Source: a bacterium (GTDB lineage Bacteria; ARS69). From it: DNA of 64,000 nt. This document shows, piece by piece, positions 37,601-45,669 of the stretch. The stretch spans positions 1-64,000 of the forward strand of contig JALGZR010000001.1 in assembly GCA_025774805.1 (NCBI GenBank), written 5' to 3'. Numbering within the stretch: the first letter of the stretch is position 1; each line of letters starts with the position of its first letter. A program made the translations under genes and the position numbers. The notes beneath the pieces were generated by a model, which was given only the letters and a program-made list of their open reading frames with translations, ran no database searches and was not told where the DNA came from.

Positions 37601-37763
37601 GAGGGGGCTCTTCCGGGGGCTCATGACGCCGGGCCAGATCCGGACGGCACACTGGAACGGCCGCGATCGTTTCGGCGAGCTGGTCGGGAACGGGATCTAC
37701 TTCGTGCGGTTGCAGATCGCGGATCGCCCCGCCGTGACCCGGAAGGTCACGGTTCTGCGGTAG
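34641..37763 (+). CDS. Large secreted multi-domain protein with Fn3-like repeats and FlgD-like tail
   Basis: A 1040-aa protein. The GTG at 34641 follows GGAGG by 8 nt and starts a signal peptide ending GHATSATAQ. Residues of about 35-420 form an unrecognised domain (LQPQDMEYLGAFLLPSGREF) with a Cys-rich insert near 255-283 (ACLCESCEGGGNGGNC). Next come an Fn3 domain (PPDPVTDLGATPGATGEVEL) and three related Ig/Fn3-like domains, each opening with a PP-x-I/V motif and containing a T/S-DEP or NEP-x-x-x-x-x-W core. A further Fn3 domain follows, and the FlgD-like tail (HPNPVPGGDVTRIDF, GNGIYFVRLQI, RKVTVLR) ends the protein. It is probably surface-displayed; substrate unknown. Confidence 0.83.
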   Translation: MHLCAWRYRRALGLSLLIASMTMLGHATSATAQSELLQPQDMEYLGAFLLPSGREFTYTKGVKAYRPDGDPQGPDDGFPGSLFGTGHVHHPLVWEVNIPVPVNSRDPDDLHSAEILQEPEDIITWDIELKGLEYLPPQGAQTTPKLHYATGTHFQYDLNAYHGWFETNLSSPQRAGSWFVGDPNEINPLNTNEYIFTIPQEWADQYVPGKRLACGRFRGGQWSSGPTIIAFGPWNHGNPPPEDYNLDATPLLLYEYLACLCESCEGGGNGGNCLEGHCEDDEWRGGAWIHGERTAVAIVGVKGYGDCWYGYADGTIYSECAPNCPELGSRGYWSSYYKSVILLYNPDDLAAVARGELNADLPQPYEVVDIGPYLFGYDGELDRGKIKVAGTAYDSERGYLYITEMYGYDPRPVVHVWSVGGSPSEPDSIPPDPVTDLGATPGATGEVELTWTAPGDDGSSGRAIMYLVRRSDSTIDDEGAWSDATPVTGAPSPQTAGSSESMTVTGLQPETTYYFSVRARDDALNVGDLSNSPSVTTAADEDPPILINVSVEESEPGTLRFTWSTNEPATSEVRWDADYPGSGPLANTLSDPLLTIEHDLELSGLSAGSRIHYQVSSTDAAGNTLTDAIDYIDIQSTDTTPPGIIAGPSVSVDSSATMALISWRTDEPAVGWVEWGMTPSFGRGTDETTEYSTSHNHRLVGISHGQIIHFRVHVTDGSGNTTVSDADSFLVETDFDPPVVTDPVIVSTSSQTLLTFYTDEPSFGTLDWGVDPNDLSNSIPLASADQPAIMHLALLEGLSASTTYYWRLSLSDLSGNVTETEGDFLFSDGTPLDSTAPLAPDGLYIANFDEEFGVALQWMPNSENDLAGYEVHRRPIGEDGEPTGAWYTINHGLLTETAFLDDGVGIGLSYEYEVVARDVSSNESPPSESVEFDPEYWMSLQNLLGTPHPNPVPGGDVTRIDFRAPAVLGAESVRAEMMVYDVTGRSVRGLFRGLMTPGQIRTAHWNGRDRFGELVGNGIYFVRLQIADRPAVTRKVTVLR

Positions 37764-38860
37764 ACCGGAACGGCACAATTCGAGCGGTCCGGAAGGAGGG
37801 ATTCCGACGATGGACATCCTCCCGGACCCCGATCGATGGCGCCTCGGCTTGGCCGGGGCGCCACCGTCATGATGCCCCGTACGAATCCATGGAGCTTGGA
37901 GGAGAAGGCGACGAAGGAACTATACGGGTGCTCTCCCGGGCCGAGCCGGGGCTCCTTCCTAGGGAGCCGGTGCCGGCCTTTCCGGCGATCGAGGCGGCCT
38001 TCGTAGGTCGGGCCTGCCGTCCCCGTTGGAGAATCGAGTCTCGCCCCCCCCCATTGCACACCCCGTCGCCGGGACACACTTCCTCCCGGTCGGCGGGGCC
38101 TTGTCCGGCGTGACTCGGAGTTGTGACCAATCGGCGAGAACCAATCCAATATCGTCACCATGGTCATTCCGTATCGTCGCAGGTCGGTGTTCGGGTCCGG
38201 CCGGGCACCACCGGAAGCACTGAGGCGCGCTGCCGTGGCGATCGTCGAGTGGGGCGAAACGTTACGATCATTCTCCGGAGTGCGTCCGGCACCGGTTCGA
38301 GCTTACCGGAACCGGGCGTCCCGAGAATCGGACGCAGCCGGAGGAGACCGAGGGTACCGCTCTGGAGGAGGAGGCGATCCCGGTCGGCATCGAAGAAGCC
38401 TCATCCCTGGCCCTGATCGAGCCACGGTGCTATGTTCCGGCGAATTGGGAGGGGAGCATTGGGCGCGATGAGGGCCGGCGGCCGGGCCTGGGGAGCGACT
38501 TCCGGCGGCATCGGACACTTCGGCCGGTGACGGGGCTGGGGGCGGGACAACGCCAGGACAGCCGTTTCCAGAGATACCCGCAACGGCAGGAGAGCCGCCT
38601 CCATCGCCGGTTTACCCGTGACCGAACCATCGGTACCTGCCGCCGCGAGCTATTCCCCGATCCGGACGACACCACGATCAACGACGACGTCGCCGTTCCT
38701 CCGGGAATTCTCTCCCGTGGCGCCCCCGTCACCTTCGAGTTCCTCGCTATCGCCAGCTCCCTCTGGCGGCCATTGTATATGACAGTCGCAGCGGTCCAGG
38801 ATGAGGTGGGCGATCTCATCATCGTCCGACACTTGCCCTGAACCTAGACCAGGAGGAACC
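37764..38860. other. 1.1-kb intergenic region, terminator-like hairpin at its start
   Basis: No supported gene. A strong stem lies at 37838-37862 (GGCGCCTCGG pairing with CCGGGGCGCC, one T-G wobble, loop CTTGG), 75 bp after the preceding stop. It may end that transcript, although no T-tract follows. Several frames of 60-160 codons exist on both strands, but they are Arg/Pro/Ser-rich, lack domains and lack good ribosome-binding sites. Old gene decay is possible but not shown. Confidence 0.45.
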
Positions 38861-39925
38861 GTGACTCAGCGCAAGACGTTCCTGGCGGACACCGCGCTCT
38901 TTGCGGGAACCCTGATCGTATGCCTCGTCGTTGCCGAGGTCGTGCTTCGGGCGGTCGGGATCTACGGCATACGGATCGGCAAGATCGATCACATAGAGCC
39001 CGTCGACGATCCTATTCTTGATTTCCGGCTAGTTCCCGGCTCCGAGTGGGTGTACAACGGAATCCCCTATCGCATCAACGCCCACGGCTGGCGCGACCAC
39101 GGCCACGAGTACGAGAAGCCAGACAGTACGGTACGGCTCGTCATCCTCGGTGACTCCGTCCTCAACGGTCACGGCGTGAAGATGGAGGAGGTCTGGGCGA
39201 AGCAGCTCGAATACCGACTGAATGAAGGCGGTGGCACCCCGCACTTCGAGGTCATCATGCTGGCCATCGGGGCGCTCAACACCAAACAGGAGGCCCATCT
39301 CTTGGAGGTCGAGGGGATGAAGTACGACCCGGATCTGATCCTGGTGGGCTACGTCCTTAACGACCCCGAACCGGGCATGAGCTCCCAGGGCGCACGCGAA
39401 CGCCGCGAGCACATGGGCGCTTTCCACAAGTTTAAGCAAATGCTCAAGTTGTCAAGCGTCGTTTTCCACTCCGTCCGATTGATCGACAGTCTGATCTGGC
39501 GATTGCAGGTGGCGATCGGCAGGAATGACAGCTCGCACTACATCGACCGCGACTACTTCGGCGTTCTCCATGAAAGCGATGAGCAGTGGGCCGACGTCGT
39601 CGCGGCATTCGGCAAGATCCGTGAGCTCGCCGATCCCGAATGCACTCCCGTTGGCCTGGTGATCTTCCCTGTGATCTTCCAGCTCGACAACTACCCCTGG
39701 GAGGACGTGCACTCTCAGGTGCGCGAGGCCGCGGCCGCCGTAGGATTCCGGGTCCTGGACCTGCTAGAGACGTACCGGGCTTACCCGGAAGCTGATACGC
39801 GCATCGGACGCGGAGACCATGTGCACCCAAACGCTCTCGGGCACCGGATCGCCGGCGACGCGGTCGCGAAGTGGCTCGTGGCCGAGAACCTCTTGCCCGC
39901 GGACTCCCTTCGGCTCGCCCGGTGA
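38861..39925 (+). CDS. Membrane-anchored SGNH/GDSL hydrolase
   Basis: A 354-aa protein. The GTG at 38861 has AGGAGG 4-5 nt upstream. There is an N-terminal membrane anchor (residues 10-30). The catalytic core starts with VRLVILGDSVLNGHGV, where Ser99 is the nucleophile. The Gly/Asn blocks are represented by LAIGALNTKQEA and VGYVLNDPEP. The C-terminal RGDHVHPNALGH carries the Asp-x-x-His pair. Such anchored SGNH proteins in glycan loci often act as esterases or acyltransferases on polysaccharides; the exact reaction is unknown. It stands alone between two gene-free regions. Confidence 0.87.
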   Translation: MTQRKTFLADTALFAGTLIVCLVVAEVVLRAVGIYGIRIGKIDHIEPVDDPILDFRLVPGSEWVYNGIPYRINAHGWRDHGHEYEKPDSTVRLVILGDSVLNGHGVKMEEVWAKQLEYRLNEGGGTPHFEVIMLAIGALNTKQEAHLLEVEGMKYDPDLILVGYVLNDPEPGMSSQGARERREHMGAFHKFKQMLKLSSVVFHSVRLIDSLIWRLQVAIGRNDSSHYIDRDYFGVLHESDEQWADVVAAFGKIRELADPECTPVGLVIFPVIFQLDNYPWEDVHSQVREAAAAVGFRVLDLLETYRAYPEADTRIGRGDHVHPNALGHRIAGDAVAKWLVAENLLPADSLRLAR

Positions 39926-40543
39926 CCCTGTAGTAATCCGCAGATTCTCGAATCCCTCGAGGGTCGCCTTTCCCCTGTGACACGTCCGGCGCAAGGAGGC
40001 CGAGCGATGGGTGATTCTCTCCCGCGGCTGAGCGCCTCGATTCGGCGCCATCAGTCGGGTCGAAGTCATCAGACGGTTCGTTGCCGAGAAGCCCGCAAGT
40101 GTCCAGATGTCTTCTCAGTGACAGGGCGAAATCCTGAACGTCGGGCCCACGGAGAGAGCTCTCGACCACGTGGGGAAACCTCTGCAACGATCGGAGGTGC
40201 CCGGACAACGTCATTGAGGTGGTCCGCCCCCCCCTTGCCGAACTCCTCAAAGTTCTCTCGGGTTACCTCGTCCGTGTGACGTTTCTGGTGCGATTCTGAT
40301 TCTCCAGAGACGCGCGAGGTCTCGGCTCCGGTCCGGCGGTCGACCGGAAGCCGTTGGGTGTTCGCCAGGAAGGCACCGGGCCTTTTGGCGTGCAGAGATG
40401 GCTCCTCGTTCACGAGTCTTCACGACCTTGCACGCCGGTCGGAACGTCGAACCATCCGCTCGCTTTGACACTTGAGCTCGAGGAACAGGCGTGGTACCGA
40501 TATGAGATGTAGCAATGTCCCATATCAACCGAAAGGTTGTGCC
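39926..40543. other. Intergenic region, no supported gene
   Basis: 618 bp. It has a good -35-like TTGACA at 40465-40470 but no matching -10 hexamer at the usual distance. Minus-strand frames exist (such as 40069-40413) but have no recognisable domain. AAAGG lies before the ATG of the next gene. Confidence 0.4.
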
Positions 40544-42370
40544 ATGCCCGGATTGGCCGGCATATCCGTGGGGGACCACCGTCACGATCTTCCCGAGCTT
40601 CTCGCCCGAATGACGGGCACCATGACCTACAACAAGTCCGACGACCGCGACGCCTACGTCGATATCGATCGGGGGGTGGCTTTCGGAAGAGTGCACGTCG
40701 GGATCTTCAACTCGTACCCACAGCCGGTCGAAACTTCAGAGGGCGAACTCCTGGTGATGATCGACGGCGAGCTCTACGACAATACAACCGGCCACACCGA
40801 CGCCCGGTATCTCTCCACACTCTACCAGGAGAGCGGAGAGAGATTCGTTGAGCGAGTGAACGGGGTTTTCAACTGCTTGGTCTATGACGTCCGAGAAGAG
40901 GTGCTCAAGATCTTCAACGACCGCTTCGCCCTCGTCCCGCTCTACTATTCCTTGACCGGCAAGAACCTCGCCTTTTGTACCGAGGTCAAGGGAATCCTCG
41001 AGGTCCCCGGTGTTGACAGGACTCGGGATGATGCCGCCATCGCTGACTGCCTCACTTACGGCTTCCCTCTTGGAGACAAGTGCCTCTTCCGATCGATACG
41101 CCTCCTGCCCCCGGGATCGGTACTGCGCTTCGACCTGCGAGGACGCAGACTCGTCATATCCAGATACTGGGACTACCACGACCTCTTCGTGCCCAGGGGG
41201 GCCTATGACACTCAAGTGTCCGACGATGAAGTCGTAGACCGGCTTGTGGAGGCCGTACGGAAACGCGCCGTCAGCCATCGCGACGTCCTCGGCCTCTCCC
41301 TCTCGGGGGGCTTGGACACTCGTTCCATTCTCGCTGCGCTCGAGGGCGACGCCAAGGGCCTCGACTCGTACACTCTTGGGCTCAAGGGATGCCAGGACGA
41401 GCTCTTGGCCTCTCGTATCGCCAGGGTTGCAGGAACCCGCCACGAGTTCGTCGAGCTCGGAGCTCACTATCTCGGCGATTACCATACCATCGCGAACGAC
41501 ATGATCAGGCTCAGCGACGGCATGTTTGTTCCTGTCGAGGGCACTGAAATGCTCGCATGTGAGTACTTCCGAAAAGGAAGATTCAAGGTCCTCCTCCGTG
41601 GGCACGGCGGCGAGATGGCCAAGGCTTCTCTGGCCTTCCCCTCAATGGTAAACGGACTCACCGCCGGTTTGACCCGACGATACGAGATACTGACAGATCT
41701 GTTCTACAAGACCAACCTGGTGACGCCGGATGTCAATTGGAAAGACCTCTTCTCCCCCGCTTACTTTCCTTTGGTCAAGGACGCTGCTTTTCATTCCCTG
41801 GAGGAGACGTGTGGTCGAGCAGTTGACACTATGGCCGCCCCCGACGCGTTCCTGTACTTCTATCTCGACTCGTACATCCGCAGGTTCTCGGTTCTGTCCC
41901 TGACCATCTTCAAGAGTCAGGTCGAGATCCGGATGCCATTTGTGGACTACGATTTCCTGTCTGCATTGCTACGAATCCCGCCCAAAAGGCGCTGGAGGGG
42001 AGAGATCCAGCGCAAGCTTGTCACCCGATGCCAGCCCTCCATGGTCAAGGTCCCCGACTCGAACACCGGGGCGCCACTGGACGCGAATCCTCTGCGGGTC
42101 TTCGTCATCGCCAAGGCGACCGCGGTCCTGCGGAGGCTCAGTGTCCCTGGGTTCCGTCACTACACTGAGTTTCGAGACTGGCAAAGGAATCAGTTCAAAG
42201 AAGCCATCGAGGAGATCATCTTCAGTAGGCGGGCCGTAGAGCGAGATATTTTCAACATGACCGAGCTGCGGAGGGTCTTCCGAGAGCACGTCGGAGGGGC
42301 AAAGGATCACGCGCATCTCCTCGGCGTGGCGGTGGGGATTGAATTGTGGCATCGCCAGTTCATGGACTGA
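40544..42370 (+). CDS. Asparagine synthetase paralogue lacking the glutaminase cysteine
   Basis: A 608-aa protein. The N-terminus is MPGLAGISVG, where active glutamine-dependent enzymes have MCGI, so nucleophile Cys2 is replaced by Pro. The NGEVYN motif reads DGELYD and the RRLSI segment is also changed. The synthetase half keeps the ATP pyrophosphatase loop SLSGGLDTRSI (253-262) and the later RMPFVDYDF segment. It may use free ammonia or make a different acyl-adenylate product, as in beta-lactam-synthetase-like relatives. Codon use appears less GC-biased than in neighbours, suggesting transfer. It converges on the sulfotransferase gene. Confidence 0.85.
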   Translation: MPGLAGISVGDHRHDLPELLARMTGTMTYNKSDDRDAYVDIDRGVAFGRVHVGIFNSYPQPVETSEGELLVMIDGELYDNTTGHTDARYLSTLYQESGERFVERVNGVFNCLVYDVREEVLKIFNDRFALVPLYYSLTGKNLAFCTEVKGILEVPGVDRTRDDAAIADCLTYGFPLGDKCLFRSIRLLPPGSVLRFDLRGRRLVISRYWDYHDLFVPRGAYDTQVSDDEVVDRLVEAVRKRAVSHRDVLGLSLSGGLDTRSILAALEGDAKGLDSYTLGLKGCQDELLASRIARVAGTRHEFVELGAHYLGDYHTIANDMIRLSDGMFVPVEGTEMLACEYFRKGRFKVLLRGHGGEMAKASLAFPSMVNGLTAGLTRRYEILTDLFYKTNLVTPDVNWKDLFSPAYFPLVKDAAFHSLEETCGRAVDTMAAPDAFLYFYLDSYIRRFSVLSLTIFKSQVEIRMPFVDYDFLSALLRIPPKRRWRGEIQRKLVTRCQPSMVKVPDSNTGAPLDANPLRVFVIAKATAVLRRLSVPGFRHYTEFRDWQRNQFKEAIEEIIFSRRAVERDIFNMTELRRVFREHVGGAKDHAHLLGVAVGIELWHRQFMD

Positions 42371-42696
42371 GGTCCCGGGAAATGCCCAAGGGTTTGGGTC
42401 ATTCAGGGTGTCCTGTTTGCCGATACCGCAGCGGGATGCGGGTCTACCTGGTGGGCGCTGGCATGGCAGACCGTTGTCCTCTTGAGAGGCTCTCGCGTCC
42501 TCGGAAGAGCCAGCTCGCCCCGGTAACAGGAGAGCCCGGCGCACCAATGTCTCGTCCTTTCGGTTGCAGGTCGTGCTTCGTGCGGTTCGGCACTTCAAGA
42601 CCATGATGCCGCGACCGAAGACTTTCGGCATCAGATTCTCGAACCGATTCTGGACAGTTGTGACCCGAACATTGCGGACGAAACAGCGGCTCGATC
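42371..42696. other. Intergenic region between convergent genes, nothing seen
   Basis: 326 bp between the AsnB-like stop and the sulfotransferase stop. Composition is mixed; no clear hairpin with a T-tract and no protein-like frame was found. Confidence 0.4.
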
Positions 42697-43677
42697 TCAC
42701 CCGGCGTGGGGCTCGCCCCATTGCCTCCAGTCGGCGTGGGATTCGTAGCCGAATTCCACGAGGAGGTCTCCGGCGAGACGGCTGAACTGCTCCTTCTGCT
42801 CGTCGGAGAAGTGGTTGATCCAGTCCCCCGCAATACCCTTACGATAGAAGTCGCTCGAACTCCCTTTGCCCTCACTGCGGCGAGTAACGAACCGGAAGGA
42901 AGAGCGGTGGATCATATCGTTGAGTACGGGTTCCGCGATGGGCAACTCGAGAAAGTCCAAGAGCCGCGCGACGACCTCGCGGGGTCGCTGTTTCATGTTC
43001 TCGTACGATATCGATAAGATTCCGTAAGAGTTGGCATACTCCGCCTCGAGCTCCATGGCCCGCCGCCACTTGAGGACCCTGTCCTCGAACGCTTCCGTCC
43101 TGTCATACGTGCGCTTGAGATGGAACTCGTCGGATACCACGACGTCGCGACCGTCCCGGTGCACCACGATGAGCTTGGCTTTCGGAAACAGCTCACGAAT
43201 CTTCGGGATGTAGGGGACGTTCGTCGGCGTCTTGTCCACGAGATAGGCGCGTGGGCGCAGCCGGTCGAAAACGAAGGAATAGAACGTACGAATCGTCTCT
43301 TCGGCTGAGTCGCACGCCAGAAGCCGACGCCGGAGTGCGCCTTGATCCCAGAGGGACAGGTCGTGGACGTCAGTCGGTCGCTCCGCCGCACTCAGCGACG
43401 ACTGGCCCCGCGCCAGGCCGAGCGCTTTGCGCAGCGGTCGCGTCCACTTTGCAGCTCGGTGCCGGGGCAGCATTCGCCATCCTCCCCCCGCCCAGGCAAC
43501 CTTGCGGAACAGGGCGTGGGTCGCGGCCTGAGGGCCCTCTTCCAGCGCGTACCGGAGCACGTGGGTCTCGGTCAGCCCGCGAAGATCCGGATGTAGGCTG
43601 AGAAGGTTCACGAGCCAGGTGGTCCCGCTCTTGTACTGACCGACAATGAATGCGAGCTGACGACCGTCTGCTTCCAT
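42697..43677 (-). CDS. Sulfotransferase
   Basis: A 326-aa protein. The ATG at 43677 has GAGGA upstream and directly precedes the PAPS-binding loop LAFIVGQYKSGTTWLVNLLSLHP. The 3'-phosphate-binding element is AKLIVVHRDGRDVVVSDEFH, and YLVDKTPTNVPYIPKIRELFP lies between. This is the classic Sulfotransfer_1/3 arrangement. It probably sulfates a surface glycan. Divergent from the sigma-54 activator gene with 299 bp between. Confidence 0.92.
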   Translation of the reverse strand: MEADGRQLAFIVGQYKSGTTWLVNLLSLHPDLRGLTETHVLRYALEEGPQAATHALFRKVAWAGGGWRMLPRHRAAKWTRPLRKALGLARGQSSLSAAERPTDVHDLSLWDQGALRRRLLACDSAEETIRTFYSFVFDRLRPRAYLVDKTPTNVPYIPKIRELFPKAKLIVVHRDGRDVVVSDEFHLKRTYDRTEAFEDRVLKWRRAMELEAEYANSYGILSISYENMKQRPREVVARLLDFLELPIAEPVLNDMIHRSSFRFVTRRSEGKGSSSDFYRKGIAGDWINHFSDEQKEQFSRLAGDLLVEFGYESHADWRQWGEPHAG

Positions 43678-43976
43678 CGGATTCCTCGGAGGGAAAGACC
43701 TGGGTTCTCGCGACATTATATGATGTCCGGATCCGCGGTCATCCGCAAGGATCGGATTCGCGGCTCGCGGGTAGCCTACCCCGCCCGCCTCGCGGACTGC
43801 ACACCATTCCGGTTGCACAATGCGAGAGGGTGCACGAAAGCCCTTTGCGCACCGTGGGCGAATCGGAGCGATTGCCGGCAAATCTGATCGACTCTGGTCT
43901 GCGTTTGCGTGGCACGGAAACTGCACAGCTTGGTCGCGTCGGTTCGGTTTCGGCCGGAGTCCGGGAGAGGCGCCCC

Positions 43977-45401
43977 ATGCAGAACATCTTGATCATCGAG
44001 CCCGACGCTCGCTATCGATCTCGCGCTCGGGGAGCGTTGGAGAGCCTCTCCTGCCAGGTGCGCGAGTCCGCCTCGATGGAGGAGGGGCTGCGCGCCATGC
44101 TCGAGACCCCCCCCTCCCTCGTCATCGCCGGAAGCAACGAGCCCGAGGCCGCCGACCTGAAGCTCCTGCGCGTCGCGCGCCAGGGAACGCGACCTGTGCC
44201 CGTTCTCGTGCTGGCGTCGTCGGGGACGACGGAGGGCGCCATCGGCTTCATGGACGGCGGCGCGTACGACTACATCGCGAAGCCCGTTAACCCCTCCGAG
44301 CTCTTGGCGGTCGTGCAGGACATCTTGCGGCTCGCCGGCGACGCGTCTCGGCCCCTGCGAATAGCTCCCCCCGCGGATGGCATGTCCTCGCGGAGCTCAA
44401 TCATCGGGCGCAGTCCCGAGATGATCGAGATCTTCAAGATGGTCGGCCGGATCGCAAAGTCCGATGCGGCCGTGCTCGTCCAGGGCGAGAGCGGCACGGG
44501 CAAGGAGCTCGTCGCGAGAACGATCCACGAGAACAGCCGGCGCGCGGGGAAGCCCTTTCTGGCCGTGAACTGCGCCGCCATCCCGGAGACCCTGCTGGAG
44601 AGCGAGCTCTTCGGGCACGAAAAGGGCGCGTTCACCGGAGCGGCCTACTCGCGCAAGGGGAAGTTCGAGCTCTGCCACGGAGGCACGATCCTTCTCGACG
44701 AGGTCGGAGACATGAGCCTCGCCACCCAGTCGAAGATCCTGCGCGTGCTCCAAGAGCACACGTTCGAGAGGGTCGGTGGGGAGCAGACGCTGAGCTCCGA
44801 CACACGAATCATCGCCGCCACGAACAAGAGTCTCGTCGAGGCGATCGAGCGCAGCGAGTTCCGGGTCGATCTCTTCTATCGTCTCAAGGTGGTCTCTGTC
44901 TTTCTGCCCCCGCTCCACAAGCGGCCCGGCGACCTGCCGCTCCTCATCGATCACTTCGTGAAGAAGTACTCGCATCAGGCCAAAGTCGAGATCCGGGGCA
45001 TCTCGCGGCGCGCGCAGGCGCTCCTCGAGGCGCAGACCTGGACGGGCAACGTTCGAGAGCTGGAGAACGCGATCCAGACGGCCGTGGTGTTGAACCGGAC
45101 GGGGACTCTCGACCTCGAGGACTTCCCGTTCCTGCAGTCGGCCGGTCGAACGGGGGCCGACGACGTCCGCCGCTCCGTGCTCGTGGATTTGCGCGGAGCG
45201 GCGAAGAGGGCCGCGCGCGTGCTGCTCGCCGAAGACTCCCCCACGTCCCCCGCCGGGATCTACTATGGGTGCCTCAGCGCCGTGGAGACGGCGGTCGTCG
45301 AGGCGGCGCTCGAGTCCTACGGTGGGAACCAGGTGCAGGCGGCCCGCGCCCTGGGCATCAGCCGCAACACCCTGCGCAGCAAGATGCGCATCTCCTCCTG
45401 A
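43977..45401 (+). CDS. Sigma-54-dependent activator with degenerate receiver domain
   Basis: A 474-aa NtrC-type protein; the ATG follows GGGAGAGG. Residues 1-120 form a receiver-like domain. The phosphoacceptor Asp position is Gly52 (LVIAGSNEP), while the distal Lys102 (YIAKPVNP) remains. The AAA+ domain is intact: Walker A GESGTGKE at 170-177, sigma-54 loop GAFTGA at 217-222 and Walker B ILLDEVGD. The C-terminal Fis-type helix-turn-helix is GNQVQAARALGISRNTLRSKM. It should activate RpoN promoters, but probably without aspartyl phosphorylation. NtrC-like regulators accompany exosortase EPS loci in other bacteria, so control of the neighbouring glycan genes is plausible. Confidence 0.92.
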   Translation: MQNILIIEPDARYRSRARGALESLSCQVRESASMEEGLRAMLETPPSLVIAGSNEPEAADLKLLRVARQGTRPVPVLVLASSGTTEGAIGFMDGGAYDYIAKPVNPSELLAVVQDILRLAGDASRPLRIAPPADGMSSRSSIIGRSPEMIEIFKMVGRIAKSDAAVLVQGESGTGKELVARTIHENSRRAGKPFLAVNCAAIPETLLESELFGHEKGAFTGAAYSRKGKFELCHGGTILLDEVGDMSLATQSKILRVLQEHTFERVGGEQTLSSDTRIIAATNKSLVEAIERSEFRVDLFYRLKVVSVFLPPLHKRPGDLPLLIDHFVKKYSHQAKVEIRGISRRAQALLEAQTWTGNVRELENAIQTAVVLNRTGTLDLEDFPFLQSAGRTGADDVRRSVLVDLRGAAKRAARVLLAEDSPTSPAGIYYGCLSAVETAVVEAALESYGGNQVQAARALGISRNTLRSKMRISS

Positions 45402-45453
45402 TTCGGCATCCCCTTCAGGGGGGTGGCGGTGCATCGGGAAGCGGTTCGGGACA

Positions 45454-45633
45454 AGCCCGCATTTCTCACCAGGCTCGTCGCGAGGCAGCGGATCGTCGTT
45501 TCTGGCGAGGAGATGGCGTGATTTCGCCGAGGCGGGGCCGTAGCCCCGTCCCAGGGCGGAAGGGTGCCGACGACGAAGCCGAGAGCGGCTCGGCCGCAGC
45601 AGCAGCAGAGACCTGGTGAGATATGTGGGCTAG
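45454..45633. repeat. 180-bp palindromic dispersed element, copies B and C
   Basis: The left end is AGCCCGCATTTCTCACCAGG (45454-45473). The right end is CCTGGTGAGATATGTGGGCT (45612-45631), its near-perfect reverse complement with two mismatches. The inner sequences differ; the left half matches copies D and E and the right half matches copy A. The element fills the gap between the sigma-54 activator and the next glycosyltransferase gene. It looks like a MITE/BIME-type element or a long RNA hairpin. Confidence 0.7.
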
Positions 45634-45669
45634 ACTTCCTCCTGCCGCCCCGGACCCGCGAGGAGCCGA

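Noticed and set aside
40069-40413. 114-codon minus-strand frame in the gap before the AsnB-like gene
   Set aside because: Polar low-complexity composition, no start signal and no domain recognised.
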